Part shown: one piece after another, positions 11,516 through 23,600 of the stretch
Layout of the letters: every line of letters starts with the position of its first letter
Numbering within the stretch: the first letter of the stretch is position 1
Assembly (NCBI GenBank): GCA_032690845.1
Contig: CM064420.1
Coordinates: 59,570,707 to 59,634,706, forward strand
Source of the DNA: Eleusine coracana subsp. coracana
Taxonomy: Eukaryota; Streptophyta; Magnoliopsida; Poales; Poaceae
Direction of reading: 5' to 3'
DNA: 64,000 nucleotides
The notes under the pieces: generated by a model
What the model saw: only the letters and a program-made list of their open reading frames with translations
What the model was told of the DNA's origin: nothing
Databases searched by the model: none
Translations under genes and position numbers: made by a program

Positions 11516-14189
11516 ACCCAATCTATGAACTATCAAATTACATGTCTTATTATAAATGACACTATAATATTATATGAAGAAAAAAGTACATAGCATCATT
11601 CATGAGGTTCTTCTGCCTAGCCCTTGAGACTTGAAACTGGCCGAAGGTGAGAGCCTCTTTTTGGAAGTTAAAGTTAAGTCGAATACATCCTTTCTTTGGA
11701 ACCCGGAGTCGTGCTAAAGGCGAAAATCTTTCTTGGTAATGATAGCTTGGCCGATGTCTTTATTATTTCGGACCCAATCCTGAAAGTTGAACTTTTGACA
11801 AGGCACAACTAAATCTCTCGTGAGCCATAACCGAAGGCATGTCCCGGTCATGCTCTAAGCGTTGTTTCACCGTAGCCGCGAAGCTTGGCCTTGGGTTGCT
11901 GAGGCTTCCTTCGGCTTAGCGTGGTGCCTGAAACACACTAGTGCCAACAAGCTTAAAATATCGAGTTTAGGTGGCCTCGGGACAAGCCTTCGGTGGAGCA
12001 TATCTTTGATACCAGCCGACAAGGCTTCTTTTCTGGCCCTCTACCTGCGACCCAATGCGGGATACGGACTATTAAAATTTCCCTTACTCTGATCTTGTCA
12101 AAGGGTGATCCGTCACAACAATATTGGTCCAGAAAGGATATGTGTAGCACTAAAGTCCTATTCGTGCATGCGAGCACACATGTGTTCTAATATGAACACA
12201 TGAATACATGAGCGTATATAGGTATGCGTAACAAAAACCTTCGGACCCAACTGTCGGAGGGCTTTCGGCATCAGGACGTGCTTTGATGGGCTTCGGACTT
12301 TTGGTTTCGACGGCGACCGTAAACTGCTACGCCTACACGCATCCTGGGTACCATCCGGCAACAACCCTCGGCCTCCTGAAAGTGCAGAAATTGGCCCCGG
12401 GGTTGAAAAAGCTCCCGAGAAACTGTTTCAGAATAACGGGCTTCGAAACTCCAAAAACAGTGTGCAACACCTTCTCGTGAACTCCCGGCCGTCGCTTGAA
12501 ACTGCAACCGCATGTCCCTTTTTATGCATTCAAGAGCCAGAAAAACATGAATCTTACAAACCCATGGGTAGATATAACACAGAATCAAGCTCCAGAATAA
12601 AACATAAGTTCTTAGGCTTCAATATTCGATGGGCCTTCGAGAATGTTTTTGAAGAATGACTTACAGTCGAAACAGACCCATCGGTTTTCTCGACTCTAGG
12701 CGCACACGGGTTACCGAGGGACCTCCGGGCTATGTGTAAGAATGTTCTGGTAATTTCAGCAAATCGAGACGGTCAAAGCATGGCTGCACGGATTCTCCAG
12801 CTAATAGAATAGCAAGCTGCGTATGTGGTCTTGGTGTGGAAAACAGAAGCAAAAGCTTACCATTAATGACGCCTGAGGATAGTTGACTATAGACCACTGT
12901 TTCTAGACCATATGGAGCAACTACCAACAAGTTTCGACCAAGGACACCTCACATAGTATAAAGTTTTCGCAACAAGCTCCAGTAACACATGTTCCGGGCG
13001 TTTGAGCTTCCCACACCTCTCTCTAGGTTCCTGGGTCACCTAGAACTTTTGTCGCGGGTGTTGCCTTCGGATTTTAGAGTTACTTTTGTCGCAGGCTGAA
13101 ACAATGATGTGCCTTCGGTTCATCTCCCATGGGCCTCGACATTGCCGAGGAGCAAGTCGAAAGCTCGACCACGCCTGCCTCCGGGTTTGATTTTTCCCTC
13201 AGCATATGCATGCTTCCGACATCGGCCTTTCGAGATGGCTCGCGGGCCTCGGGATGACTCTGTCAGACGCACCCTTCAGACTAGGACGCTATAGGGCTCT
13301 CGTCCAGCCAGGACTCTACTTCATGAGTGGGCGTTAAGTTTTTACAATTTTAATGACGTGAGCAAGCCTTTTAGCACTTCTGCTCTATCCTTCAGGCACA
13401 CACTTTTCGGTTGTGCAGCCGCGTTGTTGCACGTATACTATGAGCTCTAGTGACATCATGACTACATCATAATGATGTTATTGCATAATATATTCTGTAT
13501 ATAGCAGCAGTACAAGCTCTGGCAGCGGCTCTAGGTGATGGTGCCTTTCGGCCTTTGCTGAAACGTCAAACTACATGCAATGTTTAGGTGCCGAAGCACT
13601 AGCAGCCAAGCTTTTGTATGCATGCATTTTTTATATATTATTTTCGGGCATGTGAGCTGCGAACATCGCTAACGTTGCTGAGAGTCGCATGCAAGAACAT
13701 TTTCTGAAATGACCATCCGAGGATAACACAAATGCTATCACCCTTGGATGAGGGAATTGAAATAGTACCACAACTACTGGCACACGCATGGATTGCTGTT
13801 AAGTTACTGGTGGGCCTCCGTGCCAGTTGCCCGTTCAGAGACGTGAATATATTTTGGGCCAAAGTATTTTAAAAAACTCTTAATCTCGTATTTTGGAGTA
13901 TAGTTGCCATAACGCGCTTCTAAGCATAGAAAACACAGCCCGAGGACCTTTCGGACTACGCTTGAAATGTTATGAAAATAACTTACGCGCATGAGCTATA
14001 ACAGAAACGAGCAGCAGTCCGCACTAAGGGATCATAGCGGCACGTCACTAGCTAGGAGTGTCTAAGTAAAATTTACCGAAGATTGACCAAAATAATAGTA
14101 GGCAAGATAGATACTGCAGAATTGGAAGCTGTGAATGGATGTCACCTGTGATATGAAGTTTTGAAAGTTTACCCTCTGAAGGCTGATGT

Positions 14190-15065
14190 CAAAGGTTATG
14201 TCCGGAGGGCCCCCAGAATGTTGATGTCGAAGGGTGTGTCCGGAGGACCCCCAAAGGTTGATGCCGAATGTTGAGTCCGAAGGGCCCCGAGACGACTGAT
14301 GTCGAGGTCGAGGGGTGAATCCGAAGGGCTTTCTTTTTTTTTCTTTCTTTTTTTTTTTGCATATCCCGAATGACCAACAAGAAACGAATCGGAATACGCA
14401 TCCAAAGGATAAAGAATAAACTAGGCCGAAGACACATTCCGAAGGATAAACAAGAAGCGTGCCCAAAGGCACATCCCGAAGGATGATTGGGAATTAGCCC
14501 GATAGCACACCTCGAAGGATGAACGAGAATAAGTCCGAAGGCATATCCCGAAGGACCAATAAGAAGCATGCCTGAAGGCACATTGCGAAGGACAACTTGT
14601 ACCGAAGGACCCCTGGAGGGAAGATCTTGAAGGGCTACTTGGAAACGAGTCCGAAGGTAGATTCTGAAGTGCAACTTAAACGAGCCCGAAGGTAGATCCC
14701 GAAGGGTAACATAGAAACGTAGGACCTCCGGAGGGCTGATCCCGAAGGACAACTTATAAATGTGCCCGAAGACAAACTCCGAAGAAAGACTTATAAACGT
14801 GCTCGAAGGCAAATTCCGAAAAAGACTTATAAACGAGTCTGAAGGTTCATCCCGAAGGAAGACTTATAAATGAGCCCGAAGGCTGATCCGAAGGGCCTCC
14901 GAAAAAGGTGGTCGAAGGCAAATACCGAAGGGCCATTAAAAAATTACCCAAAGGACCTTCGAAAAAGGTGCTTGAAGGGCCTCCAAAAAAAGTGCCCGAA
15001 GGCAGATATCGAAGGGCCACCGGAAAAGGTGCCCGAAGGCTGATCCCGAAGGTTCACTTAAGCCG
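14190..15065 (-). repeat. CGAAGG-rich internal array of the LTR element
   Basis: The phrase CCGAAGG or its near variants recurs every 15-35 bases, often as ACTTATAAACGAG...CCGAAGG, across roughly 870 bases. On the minus strand it keeps an open frame of about 207 codons (14189-14812) with repeated PSG/FG-type peptides. This looks like a by-product of the repeat and not a real protein. Scattered CTTCGG words continue leftward to about 11650. Confidence 0.7.
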
Positions 15066-15145
15066 AAGGACCCCGGACTTTTGCTCAAAAAATTCAACTT
15101 CTGCTCACGAGGCTTTTTATATACATCCCCACAGTTAGCGCCAGC

Positions 15146-15477
15146 TGTTGTGGTTACAAGACCCAACATATATATAATGGGCTATGCCAAATCTAAAGGG
15201 ATGACAAAGTTAGAGGAGGGATATAACTAGCAAGAAGAGAATGAGTCGGTATGAATCAATCAGCCCCCTCATGACCTCTAATGTCTTATATTTATAGAAA
15301 GGGAAGAAGAGTAAAATCCTTCTTCTACACTTGATATGTATCATTTTATTCTTGATGGGGAGTATAAGTACATAAATACTCTTAGACTTATAATTAAACC
15401 AAAAAACTACCTGAGTTAAACATGAGTTAACTAAACCCATAAAAAAACAATGAGATCCTTAGACCCTATCTCCAACA
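15146..15477 (-). repeat. LTR (5' LTR in element orientation)
   Basis: 332 bases, TG...CA ended. It differs from its partner mainly by transitions toward A/T and by a few small gaps. The primer-binding-like site abuts its left edge. Confidence 0.9.
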
Positions 15478-15482
15478 CTACG

Positions 15483-16065
15483 TACGAGCATACGGTTCGT
15501 CGTCGCTGTTGTTTTATGTGAGCGCGCCCGACGGCAGCTGTGTAGCACATGCACGACCGACGAAAGTGCGGATCGTGGATTCATGGCCTTGAGAGCTATG
15601 GACAAGGAGTACAAGACGTCAAGACGTGTGCAAGAGCCGCGCCACCGAGGTGGACGATACCCGTGCGCGACGCCAAGCTTCCGTGCCGGTACTCGGATTG
15701 TTCCGCCTCTCCCGCTCCCGTCCCGGCCGTGACCACGACCACGCGTGCCAGTGGGTGCCCTGCTGCCTCCCGGTCCCGGCCGCGAGACATACGCCACGCC
15801 ACGGAGGCAAGGCTACGAGATCATCACTTCCGCGCAGTCCACGCCTGGCCCGTCACCGACAGAGGTGGACCGCAGGGGCCTGCACGTCCTCGATCGTCGG
15901 CAACAGGAGGACCGGCGTGTGCTCCACGTCTCCGCCTCCGCGCTTGGCAATGTCGCCACCTCCACCGCGGCATCGCTAGTGTGCGTGCCGGCGAAGGACG
16001 ACATAGCGCCGAGGGCTGCCCCAGTTCAAAGTGCACGCTCCGGGCGGAGTCCCTGCGCACCACAG
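15483..16065. repeat. Degenerate repeat, copy 2 (first part)
   Basis: Colinear with 8470-8990. A block around 15880-16030 shares AGGAGGACCGGCGTGTGCTC and GTGCGTGCCGGCGAAGGACGAC-like wording. Several overlapping frames are open only because of high GC. I recognise no product. The LTR element is inserted at its left edge. Confidence 0.45.
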
Positions 16066-16900
16066 TGAAAGTAGCAGGAGAGCTGTCATTTATTAAGAAG
16101 AGAGCAGAGCATTACATCTTAATTTTTACAGAGTCTAAGCGAAAGCTAAAAGGGGAGAGAGCACTCCCTGCATCAAGGGGCTACTAAAAACATGAAACGA
16201 AAAAGAGCTAGCCCCCAAAAGTGAATCAAGCCGACAACCAGGCAGCATGATGTAGCTTGATCTCATTCATTGTTAGAGCCACGACTTGCAGAAAGGATAG
16301 CTCCTTCTGCTGAAAAATTCTTTTTATTGCACTCTTTTCAAATTTGCCACCAAAATGTGAAAAAAATACCAGCATGTTTCCTTTTTTTTGTTCTTTTGTT
16401 CATGTTAGCAGAATCTGTTGAAATCAAGGCAGGACTCGTTCATGTTGATAGTTGACATATTGGGTGGCAGTTATAGCTGCATGACTAATCTTCTCTACAC
16501 GGCTTCAGTGAAGTTGCACTATGTAAGCATGTGTTGTCTAGTTTCTTGTTCACAATAGCAGAGCGGATAGGTTGGATTGCATTGCCATTTTTTTTTTTGC
16601 CATATTATCTGCCCTCAACACTTTATCATGTAGTGCCAACCAAGCAAAAAACCGATACTTAGGTTCAGTTACTGACTTCTAGAACATCCCAGCTGGGAAT
16701 TGATAGGTGTTACCTATAAATTGAACATTATATGTCGATGTCGTCGAGTATTCTCCATTTGTAGTCCATGAAGTAGCGAGGGTCAAGGTGGCAAGCGGGA
16801 ATCTGTCCGACGGGTTCATGGCGGCAGAGTAGGACATGCTCTTGGGAGGTCCCGCCGGGCAAGCTGAGCCACGCGTCCGGCAAACCGTCCGTTCCATTTC
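16066..16900 (-). pseudogene. Degenerate LINE ORF2 3' end (zf-RVT region)
   Basis: On the minus strand near 16660-16590 the sequence reads YRFFAWLALHDKVLRADNMA, the zinc-finger RVT (zf-RVT) wording found at the C-terminus of grass LINE ORF2 proteins. It is preceded by GNTYQFPAGMF. Frames are broken by stops and shifts. The A/T-rich tail at 16080-16160, containing TAATAAATGACAG in reverse, resembles a LINE 3' end. It is an old, inactive fragment. It interrupts the degenerate repeat whose second half resumes at about 18860. Confidence 0.65.
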
Positions 16901-16980
16901 TCGAAAATGCAGGAGCTATGTTTCATTGTATTAAAAAGGAAACGGGATAAGAACCCGTATCGGTTTATACAGAAACATAC

Positions 16981-17058
16981 AAACACAACACACACAGGAA
17001 CACACCACCAACACACACATAAACAAACACACGCGCACACGCACACACAAACACAACA
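16981..17058. repeat. Imperfect (CA)n microsatellite
   Basis: CA/CACA-rich tract with interruptions (ACAC, ACGCGCAC), about 75 bases. Confidence 0.8.
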
Positions 17059-17289
17059 TGAACACCACAGAGGTTGAGAGTTATTATAAGATGACGCCTT
17101 TAGCAAGGTTATGATGCTAGTACATCCCTGCCATCTGATTTGACGAAATGGATCTGAACTTTCACCCAAGGTTCGGAGATAGAAGGCAATACCTCAACGC
17201 TTTCAACAAAGAGAACGAAGTCATAGGCAACATCGTCGACGGCATGTTAAACACCATGCAAGATTTCTCCCGGTTCTGCAAGCAATGCC

Positions 17290-18340
17290 AACACCGAACA
17301 AGGTCGCAGTCCCGCCCCTGCGCCATATTGCACGACCTCACCCCGCGCCAGCCGTACCTCCAATCGCTCGTAGCGTTGTCATCGCACGCGCCCCCGTCTT
17401 TCTCGCTCAACTCATAGCGTCTTCAATGCGTGCGCACCAGCCACGCCGCCAACCCGCAACCCGGCCATTCTCACGGCCTGGGCCTCTTCCGTGCAGTCAC
17501 TCCGTGCGTCGTCCTCGCTCCGCCCGCCATCCCCGCATGTGCCGCCATCCCTCGGCGCATGACCGCGGCAACATAGGCCCGCCAATCCAGTGAAATGCCA
17601 TACTGTCGCCGCGTGTGCCGCCCTCCTCAGCGCACTGCCACAGAGATAGCATGGCGCCGGATCCGCCTTCGCCGATATTTCTTCGTCTGCCGCCGCTTGG
17701 AGCTCCGCTCGGAGGGCGACGCTACCCGGCGCAGCCCCCCTTTGCTAGGTACGGCCACTTGGGCACCAAATCCGGTGGGACAGGTCCCTCACCGCGCATG
17801 GCCGTGTCTCCACTGGCCGCTCGCACCGTCGGCGCCGCGCCGTCGCCCGAAGCATCGACATCGCTACGCCTGTAGCCGCCTCCGCCAGCGCTGCGTCCTC
17901 GCCGCGCTCACAACGTGCCTGGAGCCTGACCGCGCCCTCCCAGCATCGCGTCACCTTGGCGTGCCGGTGTCGCATCCTCGCCTGAGCACCCTTGGCGCTG
18001 CAGCTTGCGCTGAGAGGGCGTTGCCGTCGGGCTCGGGCCCCTTGCCTGCGGATCCGGCCCCGTAGGTACCGGATCGGGCGGGCCTGGAACCCCATATCTC
18101 ATCGCGCCACCGCCGTCGGGCTTGGGCCCCCTGCCTGTGGATCCGGCCACCTAGGCACCGGATCCGGCGGGCCCGGAGCTCCTCATCGTGCGGCGGGGGG
18201 GAGGAGGCTGCAGTGAAGAAGAAGAAACGGAGGCCCTGCCACCGCCTTCCTCGCAGCCGTGCAGTATTGGCTCGCGGCCCGCTCGGGTGATGGCGAGGGG
18301 TGGGGGAGCGTGGCGAGGAGGGCTGGGTTCAACTGCGATA
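17290..18340. other. GC-rich block of unknown nature
   Basis: About 1 kb of roughly 65-70% GC with overlapping Pro/Arg/Ala-rich open frames on both strands and no recognisable domain. A direct repeat of period 89 (units at about 18026 and 18115, with GGGCCCC...GGATCCGGCC) sits near its right end. The abrupt base-composition change against AT-rich neighbours suggests captured or transposon-borne DNA. I do not call a gene. Confidence 0.4.
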
Positions 18341-18429
18341 TCAGGGTTGTTATATTTGTCCGATGATTTGAAATTTCATGCCATTTTTTATCAGATATTG
18401 CAGTTGACTCGAGATAGGACGCTAAAAAA

Positions 18430-18764
18430 TAGAATAAGACAAAACGAACATGCTTTTATGTGCTTGGCTACAATGTTACCTCTTCTCTCTATCTCATATA
18501 TGGATCAACTACACCGGTGCGCACACAATAGTGGAAGCTGTATGTGTGACACATTGACACGAGTGAGGAGCCGACATATGGCGAGCACTTATCATTGCCA
18601 AAGTTGTTACCCGTCATGGATGACACCAAATTTCGAAATCCTGTGGGCACGCGGCACGTCAGCTGTAGGAATGTAGGATCCATCAACCGGCACAGCGGAA
18701 GGATTATGATGCCATTGAGTGAGATCATCAGAAAGTGCCGATGAGCTTAGCGTACGACATGGTG
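18430..18764 (-). pseudogene. Truncated duplicate of the GUX gene 3' end
   Basis: This segment matches 20350-20687 closely at an offset near 1.92 kb. It covers the last dozen or so codons of the xylan glucuronosyltransferase gene, including the AAGCTCATCG stretch before the stop, plus about 290 bases of its 3' UTR. Small gaps and substitutions are present, and the original stop TCATGA context reads TCATCA. No upstream coding region is attached, so it cannot make protein. Confidence 0.8.
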
Positions 18765-18859
18765 CCATGTCATCTGTTTTTCCAACGTTGCACCTCATTT
18801 AATGTTGATAAAAAGCCAAGACTGACCTAAAGGAAGACAACAGGCCCAGAAGCTTGCAC

Positions 18860-19240
18860 TCCACGTGCACGACAGATTAACACATAGATACACTTCATAT
18901 TTTCATTTTAAGATTATTTTTTGAATCGTGCACGATTTTTTTTTTGTGATGTAGAATTTTTGTATCCATATTGTATCCTCCCACTCTTTGTGAGTTGATT
19001 TTTTTTTGTTATTGTTTAAAAGCTGCTACTGTAATTGATCATGTGCTTGAACATATGTAAGAAAGATAATAGAAAAGGTTTTACCTTTATATCAAAAAGT
19101 AAAAAATGATGCTATTTTATTTGGTAACTTCATCTTTTAAGCTTGATATTGTGGAGAAAACTTCCATGTTGGTCTTTATGGTGCCACGTATCGTATTGTC
19201 ATATTTGCAATGTTCACTTTGAAGTATATAAGTATATCAA
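18860..19240. repeat. Degenerate repeat, copy 2 (second part)
   Basis: Colinear with 9050-9430: CAGATTAACACATAGAT near 18874, CCCACTCTTTGTGA near 18979, GATGCTATTTTATTTGGTAA near 19107 and GATATTGTGGAGAAAA near 19145. It is separated from the first part by about 2.8 kb containing the LINE remnant, the GC block and the GUX tail copy. Confidence 0.5.
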
Positions 19241-20349
19241 GTATTGAGCATGCATTTCACATAATGTGTGAGAGTCTACAATGTTGACAAGGTTGAACGG
19301 GATCTTTCTATGTTTCACTACTTAAATATTGAATTATATATTCCACTGAAAAGGATTATTAATGCCACTCCGAATATTGAACCTCGACATCATCATGCAC
19401 TCTTTTTCTCAAGCACACCCTTTTTCTTAATTAAAATAATAATATCATTTTTTGGATCTTTTGTGATGTAAAAGATCATAAATTACATGTATAAAAGTCT
19501 ACAAAACCATAATATGATGATAGTACACTGGAGGTGGTGTACCATGTAGACAAATAACTCACTAAAAAAATATGTAAAACAAAGTGAAATAGTGAAAAGT
19601 GCATGTTTATACTTATTGAATGAAATAGAATTGGTGCATCTAGTATAACTGCAAAAAAGTGGTTTGTTATCAATTTTAGCAACAAAGAATATTAGGATTT
19701 TAAATTCATATATCATTTTGGTGTTATCCAGAACAATAATTGTGTGTAGCGCAAGTAATTTATGAGACATTACAATTTCTTAGTTATAGAAATCTATATT
19801 CATTTCACAATATAAGAATATGCAAAATGGGTCATTTAATGAAAGGATGGACCTTAAAATAAGATAGTAGCACACACATCTAACAACTTCAATATTTATA
19901 GCTAAACTTAGCGTGATTTTCATATTGGCTACAGATAAAAAATGTCATTTGGAAGACATATATCTGAATTAATCAAGGCCGTTCTTAGAATAAGATAAAG
20001 ACTAATAGTGATTGTGAAGTAAAAAAAAATACTTAGGTCTTGTTAGTCAAAAACTCAAATTCAAAGGCTTCAAAGATTTTTTAAAGTTGGTCATTCGTAG
20101 ATCCATAAGTTCATATATTTAAATGTTTTGATGAATTATGTGTTCTTCTTGAGTTATTTAGTTATTATTTATACTAAACAATATAGCTAAATGTCTATAA
20201 TGGATGCATAATAACTTCATCAACAACTAGGTGGTGTCTTCCCTCTACAAAACTAGTCAATTTCATAATCCTTTATCTACGATGAAACATATGTGATGGA
20301 GCTTCCATAGCAGCACTACATACGTCTGATATAGGCCATAACAAAATAA
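19241..20349. other. AT-rich intergenic DNA
   Basis: No gene, RNA or delimited element seen. Confidence 0.5.
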
Positions 20350-20647
20350 AATACGATGAAACAAACATGCTTTTATGTTCTTGGCTACATACAAGGTTTA
20401 TCTCTTCTCTCTATCTCATATACGGATCCAACTACACCGGTGTTCACACAATAGTAGAAGCTGTATGTGTGACACATTATATTGACACGAATGAGGAGCC
20501 GAAATATGGCGAGCACATCTCATTGCCGAAGTCGTTACACCCGTCATGGATGACGCCAAAATCCGAAATCCAATGGGCACGCGGCGGCGCGTCAGCTGTT
20601 GGTAGGATCCATCAACAGGCACAGCGCAGGACTACTGATGAGTGAGA

Positions 20648-23600
20648 TCATGAGAAAGTGTCGATGAGCTTGGCGTAGGACGTGGTGATCCTGTTCCCTT
20701 CCACCCGCTTTCCAGCGATCTCCCTCTCTCGGCAGTCCTCGTTGTGGCCAACGCAGATGCTCCGTCGCGGGTCGGCGATCCTGACCGCCCAGTGCCCGTC
20801 GGAGAAGTTGGCCTCCCTAGCCCGCGCGATATCCCACCGCAGCAGCGCCTTCTGCTTCTCGCCGAGGAGGCAGAACTCCTGTAGTCGTCTCGGCATGGCG
20901 TCGTGCACCTTCCACCACCGGGCGTGCGCCTCGTCGCTTGCGAACTGGCGCAGCGCCGGCACGTTCCAGTTGCAGTCGTAGTCCCGGTAGCAGAACCACG
21001 GCTTGAGCCCGACGAAGTGCACGGCGAGGGCCACGGGCGGTTCCGCCGCGAGCACGCGCCTCTTGGCCAGCACCCGCTCGGGGGTGTCACCCTCCCAGAA
21101 GTGCTTCATGTAGTTGGCGTGCGAGGGCAGGCGGTGCCACCACGCGAACACCTCGTTGAGGTACCCCTGGTCGCCGCCGTTGTACGAGTCGATGTCCGCC
21201 ACGTGTCCCTCCAGCAGCCGGAACGTGCGCTCGCATGGCTCCACCACCATGACCCCCGAGTTGAAGTAGCTTCCGCTGTTCCCCGTGGCGCTCACCTCGT
21301 GCGCCGCGAACAGCGGGTCCAGCGGGCGCTGCGCCAGCAGGTCCGCGTCCAGGAACACCACCCGGTCGTACTCGGTCAGCGCCCACAGCCAGAACTTGCT
21401 GTAGTTCCACGCGTTGTACGCGTGCCTCGCCGCGCGCGGGTTGCGGATGCGCTGCACGGGCCGCACCTTCCACCCCGCCGACTCCAGCGCGGCCCGGTGG
21501 GCCGCGCCGATCGTCTCGTCCACCAGGGCCACCATGTCGCGGCGGCCTTGTTGGTGGTGTTGGCCCAACGGCCCGGACGACGCGCGGATGATGCTGTGCG
21601 CCAGCGTGACCGCGCCGCACGCGTACAGCTGCTCCGAGTGGAGGATGGTCGCGTACGCCTCGCGCTGCTTCGACGCGGGAATGGCGAGCTCGCCCAGGGC
21701 GCTGAACGGCATGGCCAGCTCGCAGGACCCCACGGGCAGCGCGAGCTTGCGGCGGAGGTCGGCGGCGTCGGGGCGGTACAGCCACGTGTCGCCGCGGCGG
21801 GCGACCTCGTCGCGGGGACGGAAAAGGTTCGGCATCGGGAAGCACCGGCTCACCACCACCACGTGCGCCGCCGCTGAGGAGGAGCCCGACCTTGCCGCGA
21901 GGCGCGCCGCGGCGAGCTGCAGGTGGAGGCGCGCCACGTCCTTGGACCAGCTCGACGCGCGGCCGCACGGGAGCTTCACGGCCACCACGTCGTACGGCAC
22001 TTCCGACTCCGGCTCCGGGAGGTGCGGGCACGACGGCTTGCCGTATCTCTCCTCCTCGTCGATCCACTCAGGGTACAGCCGGTCCCACGTGACGTCGCTG
22101 CCGGCGGGGTCCAGACGCGCCGTCGAGGCCTGCGTGTGCGGCAGCCGCGCTTTCCACTCCTCCACCTCGTCGTCGGCGAAGTTCAGCAGCGCCACACGCG
22201 TGTCCTCGGCTCGGCCGACTTCTTTCACCGCCGATTCGATATCGGACCAGACGATCTGCAGGCTCGACGCGTACCCGGAATTCGGCGGGTCCGGGTGCGA
22301 CATCCAGCTCGCTTCCGACGCCACTGGTCTGAGTTTTCATCAGGCAACAATGAATTACTAATTGGTCAGTTCTTAGGCCATCAAGTTCTTGGCCGTCAGA
22401 TCACCAGAGCACGAAATAAAAACTTTACTATATGACGAAGATTATTTTACTCACTGTATGTTCTGTTGTTCATCGCCGGCGAGGCGGATCGACGGCGAGT
22501 GGAGGAGGCCCATGAAGGAGCCGCACATGAGGAGCACCAGGACGAGCTTCACGTACAGCAGCTTCCCGCTCCAGCCGTCCGGCAGCAGCGCGCTGAACGG
22601 CCTGTACTTGGCATCCTTGGCGTAGTAGCTTCTGATGTAATCCCGCTTGCTCAAACTGCTCCTGCAAAATGTTTACTGTCAGTAATTAAGATACCAGAAA
22701 ATTAATTTGAACACAAGCTAAAGTGGACACCATCCAACAAAACTAACACACACACAATAAAAAAATTACTGCGTTGTTAAAGCTTCACTTTTAAATTTTT
22801 ACAGTGTGACTTCAAACCATGAGGTCCGTTTCTACTCTCCACGGCCGCGTGACCAAATTCTCTTTTTGACCTCGTTAGTCATGAGCGATTTCTTTCTTCA
22901 CTTCACCTACTCCAGCATGTCATCAGCAACAGTTAGCTCCATACTGCTCTAACGGTCCAGGATCACATATAACGATCGGTCAATTGTCATAACTCCATCG
23001 TCACGTCTATTTGTCATCGTTATCGTTGACTGCGTTGCAAATCTCTTTCAGCCTCCACCATGCTCCTCTGTCTATCTAGATCACTCGTTGCTATCGCAGA
23101 CTTCATCTCCTAACCTGCGTCTTCTCTGTGTATGTGTCACCCTCTGTTTGTCTTGGTCCGATTCATAGCCCGCATGTTCCTTTCACTTGGCATCAGAAGA
23201 GGGAAGCAGAGACTTGTTCACGGTTGTCTGAATGACTTTTTCTTCACCAACGATTGACCCTCAGCCTCAGGTTGTTGTTGCACCAGATTAATTGCTAGGT
23301 CAGAGATGGTGGCCAAACAATGTGATAACTTCGTACGTGACAAATAAATAATTCCATGTTACTAGTTCACCTAGAATACTTTTAAAAAATAGTTATCATA
23401 GCCAACTTTGAAAAACAGTTTCTTTTAACTGTATATGAAATTTCGTCGACGGACCACCAATACCACCCCTGAAAGTAACTCGTGGCCTCAAAGTCACGCC
23501 AGAATGAGACGCGGTGAAATGGATTTGCTTAGTGCATAAGCAATTACCTTTTATAAGGAGTTCCAAATGAGGATCACACTAAAGATTGGGTCGCAAATTA

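Larger units (their letters stand above)
10994..15477 (-). mobile_element. Non-autonomous LTR retrotransposon
   Basis: Two direct repeats of 342 and 332 bases, each TGTTGTGG...CCAACA, bound a 3.8 kb interior. A 5-base target duplication CTACG lies at 10989-10993 and 15478-15482. Reading on the minus strand, a primer-site-like TGGCGCTAACTGTGGGG follows the LTR at 15143-15127, and a purine tract GATGAGGGAGGAC precedes the other LTR at 11348-11336. The element is therefore oriented leftward. The TGGCGC primer site is usual for plant Ty3/Gypsy elements. No gag, protease, reverse transcriptase or integrase frame survives or was ever present. The two LTRs differ at dozens of sites, mostly C/T and G/A, so the insertion is old and was probably methylated. 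Confidence 0.9.

Noticed and set aside
14189..14812. 207-codon minus-strand ORF in the LTR element
   Set aside because: It is a translation of the CGAAGG repeat array with no gag or pol motif.
15549..16187. 212-codon plus-strand ORF next to the LTR element
   Set aside because: Several GC-driven frames overlap here and the homologous copy at 8.7 kb does not keep the same frame open.
17148..18065. Pro/Arg-rich ORFs considered as a gene
   Set aside because: No domain, no consistent splice structure and competing frames on both strands.
21087..22067. 326-codon minus-strand frame overlapping GUX
   Set aside because: It is a frame-shifted shadow of the GUX exon, which has clear GT8 motifs in its own frame.
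20903..22435. Long open frames (up to 324 codons) on the plus strand, antisense to GUX
   Set aside because: They are by-products of the GC-rich third-position bias of the GUX exon. The peptides are Arg/Val/Pro-rich and have no family signal.
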